The notes under the pieces: model-generated
Database searches by the model: none
The model's input: the letters and a program-made list of their open reading frames with translations, nothing else
Told to the model about the DNA's origin: nothing
Translations under genes and position numbers: made by a program
Assembly (NCBI GenBank): GCA_030248295.1
Contig: JASANH010001196.1
Location: 163,655-227,654, forward strand
Length of the DNA stretch: 64,000 nucleotides
Reading direction: 5' to 3'
DNA from: Mesodorylaimus sp. YZB2_4
Taxonomy: Eukaryota; Nematoda; Enoplea; Dorylaimida; Dorylaimidae
Shown here: positions 33,653 through 45,053 of the stretch, piece by piece
How positions within the stretch are numbered: the first letter of the stretch is position 1
Layout of the letters: the number at the start of each line of letters is the position of its first letter

Positions 33653-33788
33653 AGCTTACCACTGTCGGGTGTTGACCCCCCTAAGACTATTCCAGGAGTT
33701 GATTGAACATTTCTTGCATCAGATTTTGGTAATTTCAAGGAAGGGCATTTTTGCTGCCAGTAGTTCTCTTTTCTGCCTCCTGAAATCG
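33653..33788 (-). pseudogene. Duplicated exon piece of the PAN-domain gene
   Basis: About 135 bp matches 35386-35526, the 3' part of exon 7 of the PAN gene, with only about six differences and no indels. On the minus strand it is framed by GATTTCAG/GAGGCAG (acceptor-like) and GACAGTG/GTAAGC (the true donor of exon 7), and its frame is open throughout. It lies downstream of the gene's stop, so it is either an orphan exon copy or a potential alternative last-exon cassette. Confidence 0.8.
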
Positions 33789-34300
33789 AAAGACCTGCAT
33801 CCTGTTATCCCTCTTTAGATCTTACTGGCCTCAATCGCAGGATCTAGGCGCTAGTAGAGCCTGATGGGCATACTCAGCAGAGAATTATACTTTGCTAGGC
33901 CCTCCCATGCCCTCAGGCTGCAAATTTCAATAACGACACAATCAACAGGTCATCTCTCAAATGCTAAATTCCGAAAGTAAATTCCCAAGGCACCTGCCCT
34001 GTTGCACACCATTGTCAGACTGATAAGAGCATTTTAAAATGCCAAAAGTGAAAAAAACTACAGTAGAAAAAATTTTTAGTGTTATGCTTGGATCACAAGT
34101 ACTGTACATACAGCGGGAAGGTCAAAATAAGTTATACATATATGGTCAGTGAGCATGAGGATGATGCCATTCAGCAATGTCATTGAGAATACAGCCGTTT
34201 TCGTGAACAAAAAGCAACAAAAACTTCCTTTGAAGCTTTGCAGCGCGAACATGTGTTTTTAAAATACTTCTTAAGCCTGTGGTTTCAGCAATGTGTATCG

Positions 34301-34371
34301 GACCCGTGGTGTAGTGGTTATCACGTGAGTTTAACACACTCAAGGTCCCCAGTTCAATCCTGGGCGGGTTC
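34301..34371 (+). tRNA. tRNA-Val (AAC)
   Basis: A cloverleaf can be drawn by eye. The acceptor stem pairs GACCCGT with GCGGGTT (two G-T pairs). The D arm holds TGGTGTAGTGGTTATCAC. The anticodon stem TGAGT/ACTCA encloses the loop TTAACAC with anticodon AAC. The T arm is CCCAG-TTCAATC-CTGGG. Both internal promoter boxes are intact and no intron is present. It is not followed by SINE body sequence, so it is judged a real tRNA gene. The discriminator base C is unusual and lowers confidence slightly. Confidence 0.85.
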
Positions 34372-34717
34372 ATGTGTTTTTGTTTTCTATTATTTGGACG
34401 GACGGGTGAATGGGAATCAATTCTCCGTTGTGGTACGAGCAGGAGATTAGCTTTGGATCCATTCTCGAGGGTTAGTTTTAAATATCAGAGTCCTTTCGTC
34501 ATTTTCATCACATTGGTATGTCAGCACCCTGAAGATGAGCTGAAGGCCTGGAAATCCAGCAGACAGGTGTTTTTGCACAAGATGTTATTTGCTCGCATTT
34601 CTAAAGTATTTCTACAACTTCTACAAATATCAAATTGATGCTTACACTTGATTTACACAATCAACAACACCATATTAGGACAAAAAAGATCACTTTCAAA
34701 CTTTTAAATAAAAAGAC

Positions 34718-37700
34718 TCAAAGCCTATCACATTGAATTCCATCAAAGTACACACTGGCCACATTATAGCTGATCAAGTTTGTCAGAGGATAGTCCACAC
34801 TACTGTCCAAAAATAGTTCACAATATTTATAGCGTCCCAAAAAATTCAAGATATTTGCCGATTTGCATCTTTTTTGAGCACAATTTTGGAAACACACTAA
34901 TGGATCGCCCACAACGATTCTTTCAATCATGCGACGTCCATTGAACTCTGTCTCGTAGAATGCACTGTAATGACATGGCCCGAAACCTGTGGCCACTGGA
35001 GGCGAAACTTGCGGGTGGGGTGTGGGAGTGTGGGGCACTGGCGAGGTGACTGGGTCGAAACGGATAGTACGAGCGGAACCTGCTACTAGAACCAATGGAC
35101 CACGGGATGAGGAGGATCCTGGCCAAAGGGCTGGCGTTGGCATAGGACTCGATGGGGTCGGTGTTGAGTTGGCTGTTGGAGTAGTCGAATCAAATTTGGC
35201 TCCTGGAAAAAGTACCTGATTAATGGACAAAATTGTTCCTACTAAAAACTGGTTTTTGCAGAAGATTAGGAGGCAAAGTTCAAAAAGCAGAGGAGCCACT
35301 GGGGATCGAACCCATACATTCCGTATTAAGTCCAGGAGAAGGATCAAAAACAAAACAGGAAAATGAAAAACTAACGGAGAAACTAAGGTTCGAGCTTACC
35401 ACTGTCGGGTGTTGACCCCCCTAAGACTATTCCAGGAGTTGATTGAACATTTCTTGCGCCAGATTTTGGCAATTTCAAGGAAGCGCATTTTTGCTGCCAA
35501 TAGTTCTCTTTTCTGCCTCCTGAAATCACACTGTAGTCACTCTTTTTGTTCATCCAGCATTCACTGCCCTTACCCACGTCGCTGCACAAGTAATCCATAT
35601 AAGTATGTGGCACTGAGGACACCACCCTTTCGAAGTTGTTGGGTTCTTGAATTCGATTCTTGCGATTCATCAGGCACGTTTTCACATCAGCGTAGTATTG
35701 TATAGACAGGCATACGACCCCGTACCTTGCCACACTATCAGCGCACAGGCACTTGCATTCGTCCGCTGTGACACCAGGTTCGATAGCACTGGCCATGCCA
35801 CTCAGCACGTATTCATTGATTTCCACAAAACAATCGTCCGTTTTATCTGTTTTGGAAAAAAGTTTCTTTGATTTCAACAGCTTGAGAACTCAGATATATT
35901 CTGTTAGCCGTGAGCAGAAATGATGCATTCACGATTTATATGTCCTGTTGGTGCGCTCACTTACCTCCTGGTGCTGGCAGTGGAGCAACTGTAACTTTAT
36001 CGGACTTGTCATCAGCCACTTTGATGGTAGCTTCGATGATGGATATTGCTGTCGTGTTACCACGATTAAAGGGTGAGTCTGGCTTGGTTTGTTTGCATTC
36101 GGAATCGACGTATTTCTTCACGGAATCGCCTAAAATACGATGTCATTTTGGACCTCGTAATCCGGATATGCCAACCCGCTACACAGACGTGTTAACAGTG
36201 TGTGGAATACACATTTGTATGCGTACACTATCTAGCGCGCATGTGTCGTTCCCACGGGATAACATGTACGCGTGCTGCATCCACGCCTGCAATGTATGCG
36301 CACATGACGATGCCTCATCACCATATACATGCATATCTGAACAGCATGCATGTATGCACTGTATTTAGGAGCAAGATATCGCTACATGGAAGTGCACCAC
36401 TAGTATGCGGGCAGTGTATTGGAAACTACACTACGCATGACTAGTCTATGGATGCACACCTGCACACAGTGTGAACCTACCTTGGCAAGTCACTCCCACA
36501 TACGTGATTGCATAACCCTTGTTCCCGCCATTCTCATGTTCAGACGCTGGTCGAAACAAGTCTGGTCGATTCAATCGATCATCCACATTCAAAACGCAAT
36601 CGCGTTCTGATCGATAATACATTACTGACTTGCAGATGAAATCATACCGTCCTGATGTACCGCTCGTTGCGCAAATACACTTGCACTGGTCCAAACTGAC
36701 ATTATGCTCCAGTCCTCCAGCAACTCCAGTCATTACGTAACCTTCCACTTCTTCAAAGCAAGCGCTGGTATCGTTCGGTAGTTTGCCAATGTCGATTGAT
36801 GGTGCTGAGATGGACGGGGCAACCTGGCCAATGCCTGGAATAGGAAAATGAAATTCTTCGATTAGCCGTGCATGAAAACGATAGTGCACGGCTAACAAAA
36901 TATCTTTTGATTCACACAAACTGTTTTTATGTATGTTACTCCGATTATAGACTAAATCTGCGAAGAAATAACATCAAATTGCTTGAAAATAGTGCCTTAC
37001 CTTTTTTAGGCAGAAACTTGTTGCAGTATCCAGTTATCAGTTCAGTTACAGCCGATGCTTCTTGACATGTAAAATCGTAATAAGATGTTTTCTGCGAAGT
37101 TATGTCCATGAAATCGGTGTTATTTTCTAATCGATCATGACTCGTCGCTGGTCTGGCCTCCGAGTTGAGTACGCACTCATTTCGATCGCCATAATATTGA
37201 AAACTACGACATCGAACATTCTTCGATGAAGATGCAGACCACGTGCTGGCGCATTTGCATTTGCATTCGTCCAATTTTAGATTTTGTTCAATGGCGAACG
37301 ACGAGTGTAAAAGTACTTTTTGTTCGTATTCCACAAAACAGGCGCGTTCATTGCCATTTTGTTGATTGCTGCCTGAAAAAAGTCGGGGAGGTATGAGAGA
37401 ACTTAAAAAATAATGCTAGATTCGTAATTTTCATTCTGTATGCGCTTAAAATATGCGTCAGTTGGGTACAGTTTGATTATCTCCATAAATTGACTGGGAT
37501 TAGGAGAAAAAAATTTTAAAAGATTTCTTGTCGGTTTAATAGCAGGAATCAATCAACAGCTCTTGAAGGGTTTAACAAATGAAAAATACTGCAAAATTAT
37601 CACTTAAAAATTTTTATCTTCCTTTTTCCCAGTACGCAAGTTTTGAATTTCCCCGCCCGCGCGCCGCTTATTACATAAGACCTTTTTCGGCTGCTGACTT

Positions 37701-40700
37701 GGAAATCACAAAAAATATCACAGTAACTTCTTCACTACGTGCCGATCTAACTTGCAGTAGAGTATTTGTTTTTAGTGAAACCTGAAAAGCTTGAAAATTT
37801 TCCCGCGATTTTCTGAGTAAGTAGCCCAAACAGCTGTCATGTCATAAACGGCGCGTGGGCGGGAAATTCAAAAGTTGCGTCCTGGGGCAGTTCTTAGCCG
37901 CTACTTTCTTTCTATTTTCACAATTAGAAATCGACTTTCAACCGGGTAAACTAACCGATGCAATTTTTTATGCTCTATCCGAAAAACCATGTCTGGTTGT
38001 ATGATCTGTTTTTAAGATTTTAAAAAATGGTTTTTCTGAAAATTCCCTGTAGTTGTCTGCAGGTTTTTGCATATTTTGCTATCAAATGTAAAGCTAAGAC
38101 GATGGGGGCATTGTAAGCTAGATGGATCGGGCATATTTTAAGCTGGTCGAACCCCGTCTCCCAGATTGCATAACGAACCAGGAGGTCTGAAAGTCGTCGC
38201 CTTGGAGGGCACCTTCTCACCTAAGATCTCGAGATAGGTGAGAGTTGGAAACATTTTGCGACAGGCGTTCGACTCCTCATTCATTTGCGAACACGCTGAT
38301 GTTTGGTCGATCAAGAAAGACCGAAAAATCAGTGAGTTATGGCCAATATCGCATAAACACTTTCGAGAAAAAGTTTTTTGTTATAATCCCATGAAAACCG
38401 AGGTTGCACAAAAAAGCACTGTTTCGTCACTGTCACCACTCATGGCTGCATCGAATTCACACATAAAAATATGGCAGAGAGGGGACAAAAGTTGAAGCTT
38501 GACCGTCCTCGGGTCGACCCTAAGAGAAAATCTTGTCCTCTGCCATTGCAGTGCGCCTGGTATGCAGCGCAGAGTGTGCACTGTGCAGAGTCAGCATCAG
38601 CATCAGCACTGCAGCAACATTTGTGCAGCGACAGAGGGATATTTGAAAATCTTGTCCTTTGCCATTGCAGTGCGCCAGGTCTGCAGCGCAGAGTGTACAC
38701 TGTGCAGAGTCAGCATCAGCATCAGCACTGCAGCAACATTTGTGCAGCGACAGAGGGATATTTGGAAATCTTGTCCTTTGCCATTGCAGTGCGCCAGGTC
38801 TGCAGCGCAGAGTGTACACTGTGCAGAGTCAGCATCAGCATCAGCACTGCAGCAACATTTGTGCAGCGACAGAGAAATATTTGAAAATCTTGTCCTCTGC
38901 CATTGCAGTGCGCCTGGTATGCAGCGCAGAGTGTGCACTGTGCAGAGTCAGCATCAGCATCAGCACTGCAGCAACATTTGTGCAGCGACAGAGGGATATT
39001 TTAAAAGATGCGCTATGAAGGGAAGGTTTTAGGTTGTTTCTGATAAACGGAATAATATAATCCGAAAGCGCCACATTCTTGTTCGTATTCGAGTAAAATA
39101 TAGTTTCCGATTGAAGTTTCCTCGTTGGCAGCATTGGATAATTATCCCCAATCCTTTCGCAAGCTCGCGCAGTATTCCTAACCCAGAAGCTGAGAATATG
39201 CCTAGGTTGCCTTGATGGTCGGATCAATATTTTCCAGATGCATTAGATGTTATCATCATTTTCCATTCTCCATCGTGATCTGTGCGTCAGGCGCGTTTAC
39301 GTGCTAATTATACCCTACGATCCTAAGATCACACACATTTCAATCAGGCTCGCCCACGGATGGCGACTTGTGTCACCTCCGTCGGGATTCTGATAATGCG
39401 CTTAGATAGTTTAGCTTTCGCTCAGGCTTTTCTTTAATCTCCACCCCTTGCTTATGTCTGGAAATTTATTAGAGCGTGTAGATTTTTATGCTTGATGCTA
39501 GGTCAGTCGTGCGCAATATTATTCATGGAAATTAACCAGCATCGGCGTCTTGACGCTCACGCCAAACTTTGACGCAGCAACTTGCTGACAAGGCACAACA
39601 TGACCATCCGATTTGTCTGACTATTTCTTGGCATTTTACATAGTGTCCTTTATTTCTGGTGGTCGACTTGGCTATCTTTAGGTAAGAACCCTGACTTTTG
39701 CCCTCTTATATTCTTCTTTGACAAAAACAGGGTGAATCAATATGAACGATATCGCCCATTTCCCAGCGCCAGTTTCCAGCATTTCTGCATTTGGCAATGA
39801 TACAGCTCAGTCCATGCCACACCTCCCCCTCATCCTGACTGGAACACTGTCCCTGCAGACAGTGGTAACATTGATCAGTGTTTGCATGAACCTGACACTT
39901 TTCTGTGCTCAACTTCGATTCACCAATTGGCCGTTCTATCAACGCCTGCTGTTCTTCAACATCACCGTGGCATGCACGACGGCTGACCTGATCCATACTG
40001 GTCAAACGGGTTACCAACTTTGGAAATTCCTTTGTCTGGGCGATGGGCGACTGGAAGGCTCTCAGGTCTATTCGGATAAACTGGGCGATATCTCGATCAC
40101 GGGCATCGCAGTGGGAATCGACATGCTTGCTATACAAAATCTGCTGGCTTTAAAAAAATGCGATAGTAAATTGAACAAAATTAGCGCCCATAGTCCTAGT
40201 CAAATCGATGGCAAGAAACGGATCCTAATTATCCTAGCTACAATAATAGCCGCCTGGGCTTCGGCTTCTATTTTTATTATTCTCGAATTAAATCCACAGT
40301 CGCAAATTTACGACGAGGAGAATATGAGTAACACGACTGCCTATGTGGGCTTGAGTCTTGGCTTATTCATTGAGCTCAATGTGATCACTGTTCTTCAAAT
40401 AACTCGCAGAGTCCTGCATCGTCTACAAGCCGATTTCGAGATACGTCGGGCGCAACAAAGCTTGGCCATACGGGCACATATTAAAGAGACCATGGGACTG
40501 ACTTCCATTATTTTCCGATTAGTGATCACTCACATGATCACGTGGATAGCATCGATCACTGTTGGATTCGGAATCAATCGATATTTGAAATCCATTATTA
40601 TAGAATCGACAGAAATGCAAGAACGTGAGGATATCAAAAATCTAGTAGTAGCTTATACCAGTGTCGTCGACACGATTAACCTTAGTTTTACCCTTTTCTA

Positions 40701-43376
40701 TCCAATCATCCTAATTCTAATGGAACCACGCTTATTTCATCGTTTTATCGCAATTTTTCGAAGCTCAAGCCCGAATCCAGGACCCGCGACAACAGTCAAC
40801 GTGCACCATGGACCAGGCACCAGTGCCGGTGGAGCAGTAGCCACGACTGCAGGAGCACAAGCTCATCTTAGCGCTATCGAAAATCACTGGGAAAGAGTGG
40901 CCATGGCTAGATTTGATAAAAAAGTGCCAACAATTGTGGTGGCTGGAGCGAAACAAGCCAGAACGACCAAAAACAAAGTGGCTCCCTTGACAGCAGCGAC
41001 AAAATAAACAAAAGTCAAAATCTGTTTGATTCGGTGGGAATCGAACCCAGATTTTTATTCTGTAGCTCCAGGGGCGGCTACTCTTGCCCCACTCTGCACA
41101 TACAGGACTTGCTGAAGCTGGTTGCGGGCTCGGGCTTGGACCTTCTAAACTGAGCTTGTAGGCACGCTACCATTGCCACTTTAGTTCTATTGAGGTCCTC
41201 GCTGCTACAAACTGTACACGCTGGCACATTCGCATAGCGCTGTCTTAACGACAGCAGCAAAATCGGATCTACTCTTAATCACAATCAGTGCTCTAAAATT
41301 TTTGATTATGCCCGCTCAAACGGGAATTACCCTCGAATAAGCCCCCCTCTTAGATGGAGTAAGCTCCATGGGTTTTATTTAAGAAAGTGTGCCACGTGTT
41401 GTATACGTTTTTCTGATATTCGTTTTTTTTCTGTGACTGAGTAAATGCAGATATGCAGTGCAATAAACCAATTCACAGTTTTTGACAATTTTAACTTTTA
41501 AATTCCCCGCGAACGTCGCTAAAGCACTTAATAGCTAAAAAAAAGTTACCCTCGTTGTCATGTGCGAGAATGAACTGGCGAATAAAGTACAGTATGCATA
41601 GAAAGGGCCAAACATATCACAGGACAACGAGACGATGTTTATACTGCATTTGCTATAAGCGGTGTCAGTGAAGTGCTGCACGTCCCTTTTCAACTTTGTG
41701 GGAAATTGTGAGCTAGTCCATAGCTACTGTGTTTGCAAGTTTTCTGAAACCCCTGATTAATTCGCAGTCAAATAAATAGTTTCTGTACTCACCTGATAAT
41801 CTCGTCGAAACTCCATTATCAAATGAATTCAGGGCATTGGGGCTGACTGTTGTTGCTGATGGTTGCTCAGGCGAATCAATTGTGTCGTTTCTACTGATTT
41901 TTCCTAAAATTCTGTACGTTACAGCGGTCCTATTGCGGGTAGCCTGCATCAGAAACATGTTTCTAACGAAATCTCGTTATGTTTTTATACTCTGGCAGTT
42001 GGGGCGGGGTAGGTAGCCGGATAATAGCTATGTAGCCATGAGCTGAAAGGTCAGCATGACACGCCCCCTCCCCCGAAATTCTGTGAGCTGATCATTGTAA
42101 AATCATATCGAATAGGCTGCTGATCTGTCGATCATTTCAGTGTCCATGTAATTATGTTATAAAATTGAAAACTCTATGTGCATGATATCATGCACAAAAT
42201 GACACTATTCAGTCAGTGGTAAGCAATCAGATCCATGAAAATCTCTTCACTGAATGCAGATTCCCGGAAGAAAAAGATCAGCTAAGGTCCTTTCGAGCTT
42301 CCTGGATCAGGAAAACATTTGTGCAGCATCTCGTCTGGTCTGGCTCACTAATGACTTGACAGAACTGAAGAATCAACAAAAATATTTTTGTTTTCCTGTA
42401 AAACGGGAAATCCCCCACGCACCTTTTTCCATCACCAAAAAGTAAAAATAGCAGATCTCAAAATCGATCATGGCATTACCCAAAATTTTTTGACTATTCA
42501 CAGATTTCATGCCCACTGCATTTGATTTCATGCAAAATCAAGCCAGTTGCTAATCGATGCTAAGAAATTACCCTATCGATAAGATTGATCTGAAATACAA
42601 GCTACAAGGTACCAGCTTACCTTCAGGACACTTGATGCAATAAATGGCTGTGATCAGTTCAGTGTAATAGCTCTCTCGAACTCGTTCCGCAGGCCCCGAA
42701 TCTTGGCATCTCATAACATTTGCGTAAGCTAATTCGCACGTCTTTTGTCTGCCATTAAATGCAGCTGATCGACAAAATTCTGTTTCGTAGCAAAATTTAG
42801 CACATTCTGATGCAGAATCAATATTTGGCTGGACACCATAAAACAAGAAATCCTTGCTTTGACTGCTCGACATCGATTGAGCAACATATTCCACACCGCC
42901 GGGACAAACTGAAACAAAACAAAATAAGTCTCCAGCTGGTCATCCACACTGTGAAATGCCAGACGGGAAGTGAAGAAAGGTGTACAGAGATCGTTTTCAC
43001 GAAAATTGGCTGGAAAAAGAGAGCTGACTGTGAAACCCCAGTAATGTCACCCAAAGTTTTAGCAAAAGGTGAAGATATGCAGTGAACCCAACAAACGATG
43101 ATGAACTAATTTTACACCCACTGATTATGAATTCCATGCTCACTGATTTCGAGCATTACGCCTCATCACTGACAAAGAAAGTGCTATAATTCAATCAGAA
43201 ATCAGTCTTTCAGAAAATCGGGAATCAGAAATCAGAAACCACGCACATAAATTAACGACTGCTTTTAATTTATCAGGCTGGCTGATAAAACAATCGGAAA
43301 CAGACTCACCGAATCGATCAGCTCTGACAGAGCAAAATAAAGCGACCAAGGAAAGCACCAGGAATCTTCCTTGCAT
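34718..43376 (-). CDS. Secreted multi-PAN/apple-domain protein, 8 exons
   Basis: Exons: 43376-43310, 42908-42621, 41903-41793, 37372-37001, 36834-36481, 36129-35965, 35846-35400, 35202-34718. They total 2289 nt, 762 aa, ending in TGA. Exon 1 encodes a signal peptide (MQGRFLVLSLVALFCSVRA). Exons 2, 4, 5, 7 and 8 each carry one PAN/apple-like module, recognisable by patterns such as ECAKFCYETEFCRSAAFNG, DECKCKCA and QCKCICATS with paired Cys. Exons 3 and 6 are Ser/Thr/Pro linkers, and exon 8 starts with a Pro/Thr/Ser-rich linker. PAN modules bind protein or carbohydrate, and in nematodes they are common in cuticle and apical matrix proteins. All seven introns are phase 1, so every internal exon is a shuffling unit. 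No transmembrane segment is seen. Intron 3 contains a receptor gene on the other strand. I do not recognise a specific ortholog. Confidence 0.85.
38527..39002. repeat. 119-bp tandem repeat, four copies
   Basis: The unit starts near 38531, 38650, 38769 and 38888 (word CTTGTCCT spaced exactly 119 bp) and contains GCAGAGTCAGCATCAGCATC and CACTGCAGCAACATTTGTGC. The copies differ at only a few sites. The array is open in frames on both strands because of its composition, but it sits in an intron of the PAN gene and has no start context or splice borders, so it is not called coding. Confidence 0.92.
39742..41007 (+). CDS. Nematode-type seven-transmembrane receptor, single exon, nested
   Basis: 421 aa, one uninterrupted frame from ATG 39742. 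Hydrophobic segments lie at about residues 28-52, 67-93, 112-135, 160-180, 198-220, 254-280 and 302-328, giving seven TMs. The loop before TM6 (RRAQQSLAIRAHIKETMGL) resembles the YQ-x-KEN-type loop of nematode Sra/Srab/Sre chemoreceptors. No DRY motif follows TM3. The tail is long and Ala/Gly-rich. Just before the ATG is an acceptor-like CTTTGACAAAAACAG, so a 5' intron or trans-splice site is possible. The gene lies wholly inside intron 3 of the PAN gene on the opposite strand. Sub-family is uncertain. Confidence 0.8.
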   Translation: MNDIAHFPAPVSSISAFGNDTAQSMPHLPLILTGTLSLQTVVTLISVCMNLTLFCAQLRFTNWPFYQRLLFFNITVACTTADLIHTGQTGYQLWKFLCLGDGRLEGSQVYSDKLGDISITGIAVGIDMLAIQNLLALKKCDSKLNKISAHSPSQIDGKKRILIILATIIAAWASASIFIILELNPQSQIYDEENMSNTTAYVGLSLGLFIELNVITVLQITRRVLHRLQADFEIRRAQQSLAIRAHIKETMGLTSIIFRLVITHMITWIASITVGFGINRYLKSIIIESTEMQEREDIKNLVVAYTSVVDTINLSFTLFYPIILILMEPRLFHRFIAIFRSSSPNPGPATTVNVHHGPGTSAGGAVATTAGAQAHLSAIENHWERVAMARFDKKVPTIVVAGAKQARTTKNKVAPLTAATK

Positions 43377-45053
43377 AGTTGGGTGGTGCAAATGCTACAA
43401 ATCTTCCTGAAACGATTCCTATGCTCACGATTTTTGGAGGGCGCAGGGATGTATACCAGATACCGCAAGAGTAAAAACAGGTAGGTTACGTATTTGACTT
43501 TTGCACCCTCCTTTGTAGGACACTGTCAGTAGCTAGACTCCAGGTCTAGCTAGTCGAAGACTCAATGACCTAGTCAACTGTCTGTCTGACCCTTAGTCAC
43601 CTCATCCGTTCCCTTTCACAGCATTCTTGATCCGAGTACCATACTCCAGCTATCACCCGCCGGGTTCACCCTTCGTATCATACATTCCCTTACACCAATT
43701 TGTCAAACAAAACGGTTCAATTTTTCAACAAAAAAATCCAATCGCATCATATTTTTATATTCTCGTCACTTGCATAACTTTACCGGCCACTTTTCCCGTT
43801 TGGCCAACAATTCACCAAGTGAACACTCATTTTGTCAAACCCTCATTTGATCATACGACCTCATCGGCTCTTACATCCACAATCACCCGCACCAGGCACC
43901 AGTCCAACCATTAGACCATTCATCCCTAAAATACGACCTCCCCGTTTCAAAACGCCCGCCCCGACCCTGGCACAAACGGCACCTCCGTTCGCTCGTCCAA
44001 TCATGAATCAATTTTAAACAGCTCAAAGATTCAACTGCGCCAAACCATACACGGCTGCACTCTAAACAAGCCATCAGTGCCGCTTGCCACTCGTCGCAGT
44101 GCGGCCCTGGCCGTCGGCAACACAAACGGCCTTGAATGGGAGGCCGACTGGATACCTAGCCGACAGTTTACCGAATAGGGACATGGAATAATTCTTTAAA
44201 TAGGCATATATTTACAAGGGATAAACTTATGGCCGTACATGGGGATCGGCGCGAATTTTATGCCCCCGCGCCTTGTTTGGTCTGGCAACTTGTACTAGGC
44301 GTGGCTTGCAACGTGCCAATGACGAGGGTGGCCGACCGGATGAACAAACGACGCAACAGTGACCTTGAAATCCTACATGGGCATGTGTAAAGTTCAGACG
44401 CGTGTCATTGTATCTGATTCAAGGACATATTGGGTCAATTCCTTGCACCTACACAAACTATGACATCACTTTTCTCACTCTTCTATTCAATGTTTTGACG
44501 AGCTAGGACAGTCTATTTCCTTGAAATGCGTACCAGTGCTCCAGTTTGGTAAGTGAGTGGGTCGACTGTGGGAGGGCAAACAGTGTGGCTGGTCAGAGAA
44601 ATTTCTTGAACTCGATGAAAATGACTCATGTTGTGTGGATGACCCAGAGTCGAAATCAAACTGGCAGGGGGAGGTTGGAAAAAGTTGCAGAAGACTGATT
44701 CATGTTGTAAAGGTTTAAAAAATGCAGCACGTTTTTAATCCGAATATTATTATATGAAGCGAATAGTTATCATGTCGTAAAGCATAAAATTCCGCAAAAA
44801 TAAAAAAGGACCCAATCAAAAACAGTCGGTTTGTATAACATTGCCAAAATAAGTAATAAAATATTATCATAAGGGCGCAAAAATAATGCACAGTACACAT
44901 ATACATGCATTGTAAAATAAAGAGATAAAAGCAAAAATACTTAAAAAAGCATAATACTAGAATAAAAATATCACCAGTTAAAATAAATACTCTGAATAAA
45001 CACATCACTTTTCTTCAGATCCATAAATTTCGATTGTCCCTTCGACAGAGGCG
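43377..45053. other. No gene recognised
   Basis: Contains the upstream region of the PAN gene (right of 43376) and the 3' flank of the BED-finger gene (left of 45054). CT-rich segments at 43600-44000 give long but featureless open frames, which I do not call. No RNA gene was seen. Confidence 0.35.

Noticed and set aside
38471-39032. Long overlapping open frames on both strands
   Set aside because: They are produced by the 119-bp tandem repeat composition and have no start context, splice sites or domain; the array lies in an intron.
41020-41100. Possible tRNA gene on the minus strand
   Set aside because: Only the T arm (GGGTTCGATTCCCACC) is present; no matching 5' acceptor or D arm can be paired.
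43600-44125. CT-rich open frames on both strands
   Set aside because: Low complexity with no splice signals or recognisable motif.
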